Origin: Myxococcales bacterium
Lineage (GTDB): Bacteria > Myxococcota_A > Polyangia > Polyangiales > GCA-016699535
DNA length: 64,000 nt
Direction: 5' to 3'
Assembly (NCBI GenBank): GCA_016699535.1
Contig: CP064980.1
Location: forward strand, 3,666,001 to 3,730,000
The notes beneath the pieces were generated by a model. The model had not been told where the DNA came from. It saw nothing but the letters and a program-made list of their open reading frames with translations, and ran no database searches. The position numbers were made by a program, and so were the translations under genes. Each line of letters starts with the position of its first letter. Within the stretch, counting starts at the first letter, position 1. This document shows positions 19,811 through 27,588 of the stretch, in pieces.

Positions 19811-20317
19811 ATGCGTCTATTATGTCTGTGGGTCGCTGCGCTGCTCATGAGTTGTGCAGGCAGCTTGGATAACAAAGATCAATTTCAAGGTGACGGTGGA
19901 AGCTCCGCCGATACCGGAACCGACACAGGGACAGTGCCAAACGATGCTGGCACCACGCCCATGTCGCTCTGTAATCTCGCATCTCCTGCTCAGGTCATCA
20001 CCGATTCCTGCTTAGGAGCGGGTTGTCATGACAACGGGGTAATCGCACCCGACCTAAGTGGTACTACCGCTTATGCCACCTTCGTCGATCAGGATGTTAC
20101 TCGAAGCGGTTGCACGGGTGAAAAATACATCGACAGCACCAACCCTGAAAATTCTTTTCTCTATAAAATTGTAGTTGCAGGTAGCGTTTGTGGAAATGGC
20201 TTGATGCCACCTAGCCCCAACGAGGGAGTGCTTGATGCAAACGATGCTGACAACGACGCAGCTCTTAAAGATTGTCTAAAAGATTGGGTCACCGAACTCG
20301 CTTCAGGAGCGAACTAG
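19811..20317 (+). CDS. Lipoprotein with haem-like CxxxxCH motif
   Basis: An exported lipoprotein of 168 residues: MRLLCLWVAALLMSC gives the lipobox, followed by a TDTGTDTGT-type linker usual in myxobacterial envelope proteins. The mature domain has CLGAGCHDNG, a Cys-x4-Cys-His motif, and two more Cys pairs, with an MPP near residue 137 that resembles the distal Met loop of cytochrome-c-like domains. The spacing departs from the normal CxxCH, so haem binding is possible but unproven. It is 2 bp from the next gene and probably co-transcribed. Confidence 0.65.
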   Translation: MRLLCLWVAALLMSCAGSLDNKDQFQGDGGSSADTGTDTGTVPNDAGTTPMSLCNLASPAQVITDSCLGAGCHDNGVIAPDLSGTTAYATFVDQDVTRSGCTGEKYIDSTNPENSFLYKIVVAGSVCGNGLMPPSPNEGVLDANDADNDAALKDCLKDWVTELASGAN

Positions 20318-20319
20318 TC

Positions 20320-22014
20320 ATGCGTAAAACATCTTCGAAGTGCTTTGTTGTCTTTATCTTCTCGACATTGCTTTTTGCTTTTTTCACAAGCCAAGCCAGT
20401 GCTCAAAGCTGCAGTAAACGTGTTGTGATCTTGGATTTTTCGGGCCCAGGCTCAAACAGTGTACGCACCGGAATCATCAAGACCTTGGATGCACAAGGTT
20501 GCACCTTGGTGCCCTCCAAAAAAGTGCCGCGCCGCCTAAATCGAAGTAGCGACTATACAAAGGCAGCCAGCCGCATCGGCATTGATGCTTTTATTGAAGG
20601 TTCAGTTAAAAAGAGTGGCCGCAACTACACTGCCGAAGTATCCGTGCGCAACGGCTCCGATGGCGAAGTTCTCAAAAGCACAAGTTGGCGTGCTCGATCT
20701 GCCAAAGCTCTGGCCCGCTCTGCGCAGCGCAGTGCCTGGCGACGTTTGAGTAGTGCGCTTGAACAAAGCGGAGAGGACGCCGCTGCTGAGGAACAAAGCA
20801 GTGATAGTCCAAGCTCGGGAAAACGCATTGCGGTTCTTCCCTTTGATGGCCCCAAGGGTGTTCAAGCACGAAGCGCCGTTGAGCAAGCTCTGAAAGACGA
20901 TGGGCACGAAGTACTTGAAAGCGCTCAGACCGACGCCGTGATGGAATCGCTTGGCGGCCAACCCGACGATGAGGAGGCCTTTGTTGCCCTAGCGAAAGAA
21001 CTCAACGCCGATGCAATTGTGGTCGGTAACGTATCCAAACAAGGCAAAGGCTACGAAGTTGTGGCGACTGCTCACAATGGTATGGACGGTGAAGAACTGG
21101 AAGAAAGCTCAGCAAGCGCAAAGCGCTCGCGAAACCTCGACTCCGCTTCCAAAAAAGTAGCTAAAGAGCTTTCGCCAAAGCTCAACGATGCCCAGCGACC
21201 AGGACAAGCTTTGAGTGACGACAGCGAACAAGACGATGACAACGAAGAAGACAGCTCGGATGATGAAGAACTAGCTTACGTTGCTTTGGATGCTTTCGTG
21301 GGCTCACGTTTCTTTTCACGATCGCTGAGTTACAAAGACGATATTAATGCTGCGCTACGTGGCTACGAAGTATTTCCTGCCTTTGCGATCGCTGCAGGAG
21401 CCACCTGGTTTCCCGGAGCCCATTTTACAAATGGGGTGGGCGCACACATTGGTATTCAGGCGTATTTTGAAAGCTCACTGGGCCTGAATTCAACCGTCGA
21501 TGGAAGTACCGCCGAGTTTCCAACCTCAGCCACGGCTTACTCGGTTGGCTTAGTCGGCCGTATTCCCGTGAGCAAACTCGAGATCCTCCCTGCCCTAAGC
21601 TACGGCAGCCGCAGTTTCAAAATCGATGCAGCGAACGCCACAACTCCGAAACCGGATATAGCAAACGTCGCCTATTCGCATGCGCGCCTCGGTGCTTCAG
21701 CACGTTATGCATTGGGTTCACGCTTCGCGCTCATGGGTGGACTGGGCTATCAGTTGCTCCTAAGCGCTGGAGAGATCGAGGACACGTATTTTCCGAACCT
21801 AAGCGGCGGCGGCCTTGATCTAAGCCTCGGCGCTGGATACCGGATTGTCGCTGGCCTTGAAGCTCGCCTTGAACTCAATATGCAACGCTACTTTATGACC
21901 ATGAACCCTGAAGTAGGCGATTCACCTGTTGCTGGTGGTGCTTTGGATCAATGGTTTGGCGCCACACTAAGCCTGGCCTATCGTCTGGGTGGTCCCGATC
22001 CTGACGGAAATTGA
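20320..22014 (+). CDS. TolB-like double domain with C-terminal beta-barrel
   Basis: A 564-residue exported protein. ATG 20320 has an AGGAG site upstream and opens a signal peptide ending ASAQS; the frame is open further up but without these. Two related alpha/beta domains follow (RVVILDFSGPGSN, about residues 30-160, and RIAVLPFDGPKGV, about 168-300), each like the TolB/CsgG N-terminal fold and each ending in a similar Asp/Gly-rich strand. A very acidic linker (DDSEQDDDNEEDSSDDEE) leads to about 230 residues of alternating strands ending in SLAYRLGG, a likely outer-membrane barrel. Function unknown; an envelope sensor or assembly factor is one possibility. Confidence 0.65.
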   Translation: MRKTSSKCFVVFIFSTLLFAFFTSQASAQSCSKRVVILDFSGPGSNSVRTGIIKTLDAQGCTLVPSKKVPRRLNRSSDYTKAASRIGIDAFIEGSVKKSGRNYTAEVSVRNGSDGEVLKSTSWRARSAKALARSAQRSAWRRLSSALEQSGEDAAAEEQSSDSPSSGKRIAVLPFDGPKGVQARSAVEQALKDDGHEVLESAQTDAVMESLGGQPDDEEAFVALAKELNADAIVVGNVSKQGKGYEVVATAHNGMDGEELEESSASAKRSRNLDSASKKVAKELSPKLNDAQRPGQALSDDSEQDDDNEEDSSDDEELAYVALDAFVGSRFFSRSLSYKDDINAALRGYEVFPAFAIAAGATWFPGAHFTNGVGAHIGIQAYFESSLGLNSTVDGSTAEFPTSATAYSVGLVGRIPVSKLEILPALSYGSRSFKIDAANATTPKPDIANVAYSHARLGASARYALGSRFALMGGLGYQLLLSAGEIEDTYFPNLSGGGLDLSLGAGYRIVAGLEARLELNMQRYFMTMNPEVGDSPVAGGALDQWFGATLSLAYRLGGPDPDGN

Positions 22015-22063
22015 GTAGTACTTCACTAAAGAAGTCTTAACGACTTTATGCTATGCGTTGGGC

Positions 22064-23764
22064 ATGCGTGTCCTCTATTGCCTAGTTCTTCTTGCGCTGT
22101 CCTGCGGCGGTAATAAGCAAGTTCTTCTCAGTACACCGCGACCTAAGCCTCAACAGAGCAAGGTCGAAGAAAGTATCACCTTGAGCCTTGTAGGCACCAA
22201 CGATTTTCACGGAAGCATGCACATGCTGCCATGGCTTGGCGGCTATCTTAACAACCTTCGAGCCGAGGAGCGCCCCGTGCTGCTCCTCGACGCAGGAGAC
22301 ATGTTTCAAGGAACCCTTGAATCGAATCTCGGCGAAGGAGATGTCGTCGTTCAAGCCTACAATGCACTGAACTACGATGCTGTTGCGATTGGTAATCATG
22401 AATTTGATTTTGGTCCTGTTGGAAGCGACACCACCGTAAAGCAGCCCACGCAAAACCCTCGAGGCGCGTTGCTCCAGCGTGCCAGTGAAGCTCATTTTCC
22501 TTTTCTTAGTGCAAATATCCTCCTCAAAACCTCAAACGAACGCCCTGATTGGAAGAACGTCTACCCTCACGTCCTCATTGAAAAAGCAGGAATTAAAATC
22601 GGCATCATTGGGGCAACCACTGAAGGAACTCCTTGGGAAACTATCGCAACGAATGTAGCCGATTTAAAATTCTCATCCATTGCTAGCGCCATCGAAGAGC
22701 AAGCAGCCATCCTAAAGGGACGCGGCGCAGACTTCATTGTGGTCACGGTCCATGAAGGCGGAGCGTGCGACGAATTTCACGATCCCAAGAACGTTGAAAG
22801 CTGTGAGACCGATGCTCCCATCATGGAAGTTGCTCGCAAACTCAATAGCAACCTTGTCCAGGCCATTGTGGCTGGGCATACACATCGGGGCATGGCGCAT
22901 GTTGTAAATGGCATAGCTATCATCGAGTCATTTGCACAAGGCGTTGCGTTTGGACGAATTGATTTCACCCTACGCAAAACCGACAAACGCATTCTTGGTC
23001 GCAAGATCTATCCTCCACAACAACTGTGCAAGGCCATCGAAAAAAACGAATGCATGCCGTTTGACTATGCAGGGAAAAGCGTTTCAAAAGACATCTCAGT
23101 TGAAAAAATCGTATCAGCTTCTCAAGAGCGAGCCGCGAAAAAGAAAAACGAGTCTCTTGGAGTGTACATCAAAGGCGTTTTTTTTCGATCACGCAGCGAT
23201 CCATCTCCGCTAAGCAATCTTTTTGCTGACTACATGCTCAAAGCACACCCAGAAGCCGATGCCGCTCTTATTAATAACGGGGCAATACGTAGCAATCTAA
23301 ACGAGGGAACACTCACCTACGGACAGCTCTATGAAGCCCACCCTTTTGACAACAGTTTCGTCATGGTTACTCTGACAGCGAAGCAACTAAAAACAGTCAT
23401 AAAGAAACAGCTGGAACAACAAGGAAGTTTTATTTCTTTTGCAGGAATCACCATCAAAGCTTTTTGTCGAAACAAAGAGCTTCAGCTTTCGCTTACTTCC
23501 AAATCCGGGAAAACGATAAAAGACACAGCCTCCATTCACCTTGTGACCTCAAACTTTGTTGCTAACGGCGGTGGAGCATTTCTCTCGTCTCTTGATTTAC
23601 CAGCTGATTCTTTTCACGATTTTGAAGGGCAGGATATTCGAGAAAGTATTGCTCAACTTTTAAAGAAGCAGGGAGGGACTCTCGATGCAGCGGATCCCAA
23701 ACTCTTCGATCCAAAGCATCCACGCATTGAATTTGAGGGCAAACGACCCCTCATATGTCACTAA
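22064..23764 (+). CDS. 5'-nucleotidase/UshA-type metallophosphoesterase lipoprotein
   Basis: Probably hydrolyses extracellular nucleotides in the periplasm or at the surface. Starting at ATG 22064 gives a short signal and a lipobox Cys (LALSCGG). The metallophosphatase domain shows all blocks: GTNDFHGSMH, LLDAGDMFQG, IGNHEFDFG, VTVHEGG and VAGHTHRG. The C-terminal 5'-nucleotidase domain includes NNGAIRSNL and the substrate-stacking region near FANGGGAFL-like VANGGGAF. The 566 residues are family-typical. It ends 4 bp into the convergent gene. TTG 22058 is an alternative start. Confidence 0.88.
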   Translation: MRVLYCLVLLALSCGGNKQVLLSTPRPKPQQSKVEESITLSLVGTNDFHGSMHMLPWLGGYLNNLRAEERPVLLLDAGDMFQGTLESNLGEGDVVVQAYNALNYDAVAIGNHEFDFGPVGSDTTVKQPTQNPRGALLQRASEAHFPFLSANILLKTSNERPDWKNVYPHVLIEKAGIKIGIIGATTEGTPWETIATNVADLKFSSIASAIEEQAAILKGRGADFIVVTVHEGGACDEFHDPKNVESCETDAPIMEVARKLNSNLVQAIVAGHTHRGMAHVVNGIAIIESFAQGVAFGRIDFTLRKTDKRILGRKIYPPQQLCKAIEKNECMPFDYAGKSVSKDISVEKIVSASQERAAKKKNESLGVYIKGVFFRSRSDPSPLSNLFADYMLKAHPEADAALINNGAIRSNLNEGTLTYGQLYEAHPFDNSFVMVTLTAKQLKTVIKKQLEQQGSFISFAGITIKAFCRNKELQLSLTSKSGKTIKDTASIHLVTSNFVANGGGAFLSSLDLPADSFHDFEGQDIRESIAQLLKKQGGTLDAADPKLFDPKHPRIEFEGKRPLICH

Positions 23765-24486
23765 GCTTCTGGTGAAATACCGCAAAGTTTTGCCACGGCA
23801 TCACGATAGCCTTTCCAGTAGCCCAAGGTCTCTTGCATGGCCGTGATCACAGCGCCCTGCTCATCCTGAGGGCAAAAATCAAGCACCACCTTCCAGGCAG
23901 CTGCGCGATGGCTTCCCTCGACCGCACGATGGGCCTTGGTAAGTGCAAGGGACTCGATTGGCAATCCGTAGTGTTTAACAAGCGGATGCTCTTTTAAGTC
24001 AGGCTCTGGTCTCTTCTGCGCATTCGGATCGAGCTCACCACGATCATACGATGTGCCTTCAATAAAGATCGTTGTTACCGCTGCAGCGGTGACCCAACCA
24101 TTGTCCACGGTAAAGCGATCAAGGCACTGTCTATATGCTGCGGCTTCGGGAAGCAATTCAATCCGCTCAAAACGAGCAAGGTCCATTCCGAGGCCTTTAG
24201 GATATTCCAAAAACAGTTCCGGATGAGGCTTGCCTGCCGCGATCTGACCGGTTTCTTCTTCGTAGACATTTTCAATGAGCTCCCGTCGCACTTCTGCAAT
24301 GGGGCACTGCACGTATGCACGGGCGACAAGAACCGGAAAATCACGAACATAGCTTTCATACTCTTGCTCAAAATGCAGATGCAAAAATTCTTTCTTTACT
24401 TTTCCAGAGGTAAAGAGGCCCCAAGCCCAATGCTGCTTCGACTCCATGACCTGCAACAGCGCTTCTTTAAAATCAGCTTTGTCCAT
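23761..24486 (-). CDS. Haem-oxygenase-like di-iron protein (PqqC/TenA/HDO fold)
   Basis: A 241-residue soluble, all-helical protein. Conserved metal-ligand-like clusters are visible: ENVYEEETGQ near residue 74, the FIEGTSYDRGEL loop, and KAHRAVEGSHRAAAWKVV near 187-204. This pattern belongs to the haem-oxygenase-like di-iron oxidase superfamily that includes CADD, UndA and PqqC/TenA relatives. No pqq or thi genes are nearby, so substrate and reaction are unknown. It is convergent with the nucleotidase gene, overlapping by 4 bp. Confidence 0.7.
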   Translation of the reverse strand: MDKADFKEALLQVMESKQHWAWGLFTSGKVKKEFLHLHFEQEYESYVRDFPVLVARAYVQCPIAEVRRELIENVYEEETGQIAAGKPHPELFLEYPKGLGMDLARFERIELLPEAAAYRQCLDRFTVDNGWVTAAAVTTIFIEGTSYDRGELDPNAQKRPEPDLKEHPLVKHYGLPIESLALTKAHRAVEGSHRAAAWKVVLDFCPQDEQGAVITAMQETLGYWKGYRDAVAKLCGISPEA

Positions 24487-24714
24487 ACGTTATGTCTACC
24501 CCCAAAATCCCAAGTGCTCTGATCGGAAAGGATTGATCCATCTCGACGCAATACTTTCCGAATTTTCCAACCAGAGCACTAGCGACACACCAAACACTCT
24601 AGCAAAATTCAGTACCGAAACGTAAATAATGATTTTGTCACTAAATTCACAAAGAATGGCATGACGCCGAAAAAATACCCGTGACTCGAATGGATCAATG
24701 ATAGGCAGCCGTGG

Positions 24715-24844
24715 GCGTCCAAGGAGGGTCCTGTTCCGGACCATCTGCATGTGGCGCATGACAGCAAGCACGGGAAGAAAAGAAGCTTAAACCTTCCGCG
24801 GTTCTCAGTCTTGAAAGGTCCGGAACAGGACCCTCCTTGGACGC
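24715..24844. repeat. 130-bp element with perfect 28-bp inverted ends
   Basis: Positions 24715-24742 and 24817-24844 are perfect reverse complements (28 bp), separated by 74 bp. The arms begin GCGTCCAAGGAGGG. It lies in the 390-bp gap (24487-24876) between two minus-strand genes, in which I found no gene. No flanking target duplication is obvious. It could be a miniature inverted-repeat element or a processing/termination hairpin for the upstream SRPBCC gene. Confidence 0.85.
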
Positions 24845-24876
24845 TTATCACCTTTGCAAGTGAATATTGTTAATTG

Positions 24877-25497
24877 TTATGTTTTTTTTTGCTCATGGAT
24901 GTAACGGCGGATGCGACGTGGAACATTGAGCACCGTATTCGAGATTTGTTCTCGCAACATGCTCTTGAAAAAACCATCGCCCGTATCGAGCATGATGCCA
25001 TAAGAGAGAATGCTTTTACCGTCTTTCCATGGTCTCACGGTAAAGAAGCCCCAGGCCGCCTTAATATCATGCGGTCTACTGGTATCAAGCTGAAAGGTAA
25101 GTTCTTTTTTGTCCTCTTCAGTGACACCCAACAGAGCATAGCTTACCGACAGTGGACCCTTGGCGTGCTCTAACAACACGATTCGTTTTGATCCTTTTTG
25201 CTTGAGCAGTTTGGCGGAAACGACAAAGGGGAAAATATACTTATACTTGTTGGTATTGGTAATCGTCTTCCAAACGTCTTCAGGCGACGCCGAGATAATC
25301 TGCCAACTGGTCCCTCCAGTAAGGCGCAAGCCACCGCGCTCCTGGACCGTCTGACGCTTAACAAGGCCCCCCCGCTCCAGCTTGTCCATCTCCGACTTCG
25401 AAAAATCACGGCCTTTTGCAATGGCTAGGGAGGGAATGGTGGCCAAAGTCAGCAATATTATGCTAAACAGTCCCACACTTTGTCGTATACCCTTCAT
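24877..25497 (-). CDS. Exported SRPBCC/START-like protein
   Basis: A 206-residue protein with a cleavable signal (MKGIRQSVGLFSIILLTLAT to about SLAIA-KG) and no lipobox, so it is likely periplasmic. The mature part has the Bet v1/START pattern: WQIISASPEDVWKTITNTNKYKYIFPFV for the first strand and helix, then several strands and a long C-terminal helix (LREQISNTVLNVPRRIRRYI). Such folds bind hydrophobic ligands such as lipids or quinones. No pathway clue comes from the neighbours. Confidence 0.7.
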   Translation of the reverse strand: MKGIRQSVGLFSIILLTLATIPSLAIAKGRDFSKSEMDKLERGGLVKRQTVQERGGLRLTGGTSWQIISASPEDVWKTITNTNKYKYIFPFVVSAKLLKQKGSKRIVLLEHAKGPLSVSYALLGVTEEDKKELTFQLDTSRPHDIKAAWGFFTVRPWKDGKSILSYGIMLDTGDGFFKSMLREQISNTVLNVPRRIRRYIHEQKKT

Positions 25498-25611
25498 ACA
25501 ATACTCGCTTCCGCTAGTTCGCTATGATTCTTTTGACGTCCGAGCATCTGCCTTATTCTATTGTGAACGATTTTGAGGAAATCGCAAAATCATCCATGAA
25601 AGTTAGCCGAA

Positions 25612-26967
25612 ATGCCCCAGCTCTCTGATCAGGCTATCTCACGTGAAGGTTGGGGAAGCCGGCTTGGATTCATGCTTGCTTCCGTGGGCTCCGCTGTAGG
25701 TCTAGGTAATATGTGGCGCTTTCCCTATGCTACTTCAGAGCACGGAGGCGCCGCTTTTGTCTTTCTATACATCGTCATGGTCTTCGCCATGGGGATTCCC
25801 TTGATGGGCTGCGAGTTTGTTGTAGGAAGGCACACCAAACTAAGCCCTGTAGGCGCCTTGCGTACATTAGGGGGCCGTCATTGGGCGATCGTTGGACATC
25901 TATTTGTCCTAGTCGGCTTTTGTATCCTGGCATACTATTCCGTGATCACCGGCTGGACGCTTCGTTACGCCATCGAAGCCCTCACGATCGGGCTACCCGC
26001 AGATCCTGCAGCACATTTCGACCAGGTGGCGACAGGTCATGACGCATTGGCATTTCATCTGCTTTCCATGACCGTAATGATTGCTGTTGTGGCTGGCGGA
26101 GTTCGCTCTGGCATCGAGCGCACTTCGTTTATACTGATGCCAGCCCTTTTTATCTTAATTATTGGCCTTGCCATTTGGGCTTTCACTTTAGATGGTGCGG
26201 CAGCAGGTTACAGTTTCTATCTCAAAACCGATTTTGGAAAATTATTCTCCCTCAAAGTGCTGGTCGCTGCAGCTGGACAGGCATTCTTCAGTTTGTCCCT
26301 AGGCATGGGCGCCATGTTAACCTACGCCAGTTATCTTTCACGCAAAGAAAATCTACCGGTAGCCGCCGTAACGATTTCCACCGCTGACTTTCTAGTTGCT
26401 TTTATCGCCGGGTTGGTCGTTTTTCCGATTATTTTTGCCTTCGACCTTTCGGGCGAAATCAGCGAGAGCACCTTGGGGGCTTTATTTATTGGTTTACCGA
26501 AGGCGTTTGCTGCGATGGGAAACGCAGGACGTTTTGTAGCCTTCATGTTTTTCGCGACATTACTCGTCGGAGCCCTAACCTCCGGCATCTCCCTGCTCGA
26601 AGTCGTGACGGCTTCCGCGATGGATGGAAAACATCATGCCGCGCGCAAAAAGGCAGCATTGTTTATGGGCGCCATCATTGCACTAGTCGGCGCGCCGTGT
26701 GCCTATGATTTAGAGATACTGGCTATCTTCGATCAAGTGGTTGGAAATGTACTGCTAGCTAGCGGAGCCTTGGCTTTGGCTTTTTTGGTCGGTTGGAAAA
26801 TGAAAAACCCGACGGAAGAAATAGCTCATGGATTTGAAGGGCCATCGTGGATGCTCAAAGGCTGGCATCTTACCCTTCGTTTCGTCGTGCCCCCAGTGTT
26901 AATCTTGGTGCTCTATCAATCGATACAAGATACCTGGGTCGTTGTCGGCGGCATGCTTTCCAACTAA
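25612..26967 (+). CDS. Sodium-dependent transporter, NSS (LeuT-like) family
   Basis: A 451-residue inner-membrane symporter. The first helix carries the family signature SAVGLGNMWRFPYATSEHGG near residues 28-47, which lines the Na+ and substrate sites of LeuT-type carriers. About 11 membrane segments follow, including SLSLGMGAMLTYASYL around the second Na+ site. Substrate is likely an amino acid but cannot be fixed. It stands alone between divergent and convergent neighbours. Confidence 0.92.
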   Translation: MPQLSDQAISREGWGSRLGFMLASVGSAVGLGNMWRFPYATSEHGGAAFVFLYIVMVFAMGIPLMGCEFVVGRHTKLSPVGALRTLGGRHWAIVGHLFVLVGFCILAYYSVITGWTLRYAIEALTIGLPADPAAHFDQVATGHDALAFHLLSMTVMIAVVAGGVRSGIERTSFILMPALFILIIGLAIWAFTLDGAAAGYSFYLKTDFGKLFSLKVLVAAAGQAFFSLSLGMGAMLTYASYLSRKENLPVAAVTISTADFLVAFIAGLVVFPIIFAFDLSGEISESTLGALFIGLPKAFAAMGNAGRFVAFMFFATLLVGALTSGISLLEVVTASAMDGKHHAARKKAALFMGAIIALVGAPCAYDLEILAIFDQVVGNVLLASGALALAFLVGWKMKNPTEEIAHGFEGPSWMLKGWHLTLRFVVPPVLILVLYQSIQDTWVVVGGMLSN

Positions 26968-27009
26968 ATAAGTTGCTCAAGCGGAAAATAGCGAAGCAGA
27001 TGGCTTTCG

Positions 27010-27582
27010 CTAAGCTTTAAGGTTAGCGGCTCGTTGCTCGAGTGCCGGCATGATTTTGCGAAGTTCCTTTAGCTCGCGAGCCACTTCTTCATCATCGAAA
27101 TCAAACTGATCCACCAAGGCTTCTTGCAGCGAATCATAAAGCCAGGTGCTGCCCTCTGTGTCTTTGGAGCAATCAATTGCGGTATGGCCTTTGAAGTTAA
27201 GCGTTGAGACGCGTGCTGCGGCATGTTCGATAACTTTCATCAAATCACCAAGATGCTCTCTCGCAACCTGCAACTGTTCAGTCATTGGCTGATAAACCTC
27301 CGGAAACTCCTCGTGATGAGCAGAAAAGGCCTCTGGAGAAGCTTTGCTAAGCCTTTCCAACACGACGCGCATCACAAGCACGTCATCCACATAGGCGAGA
27401 ATGCCTTTCATGCCAGGAATCACATTCGAGCCAGAAAGCACATGGAGGAGCGCTCCGGCTGCATCGGTGCGCTGTGTATCGTCAAGATCGGGATCTTCGA
27501 CGATACGCAATACGGCTTTGCAATCCTGGGGCAATGATAGAATTGCCTCTTGGATGGCTGCTCCAAACTTTTCCGCTGACAT
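27010..27582 (-). CDS. DUF1232/YkvA-like protein
   Basis: A 190-residue protein. The only recognisable block is AGALLHVLSGSNVIPGMKGILAYVDDVLVM, split here over residues about 42-70. It resembles the short YkvA/DUF1232 hairpin with its P-x-x-x-x-x-Y-x-D-D motif. The flanks are helical and acidic. ATG 27582 sits 9 bases after AGAGG; GTG 27588 directly follows the stop of the OmpA gene, so the two are surely co-transcribed. Function unknown. Confidence 0.6.
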   Translation of the reverse strand: MSAEKFGAAIQEAILSLPQDCKAVLRIVEDPDLDDTQRTDAAGALLHVLSGSNVIPGMKGILAYVDDVLVMRVVLERLSKASPEAFSAHHEEFPEVYQPMTEQLQVAREHLGDLMKVIEHAAARVSTLNFKGHTAIDCSKDTEGSTWLYDSLQEALVDQFDFDDEEVARELKELRKIMPALEQRAANLKA

Positions 27583-27588
27583 GTTCAC

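Noticed and set aside
24496..24851. Short minus-strand frames across the 28-bp inverted repeat
   Set aside because: They overlap each other and the repeat and have no recognisable protein content.
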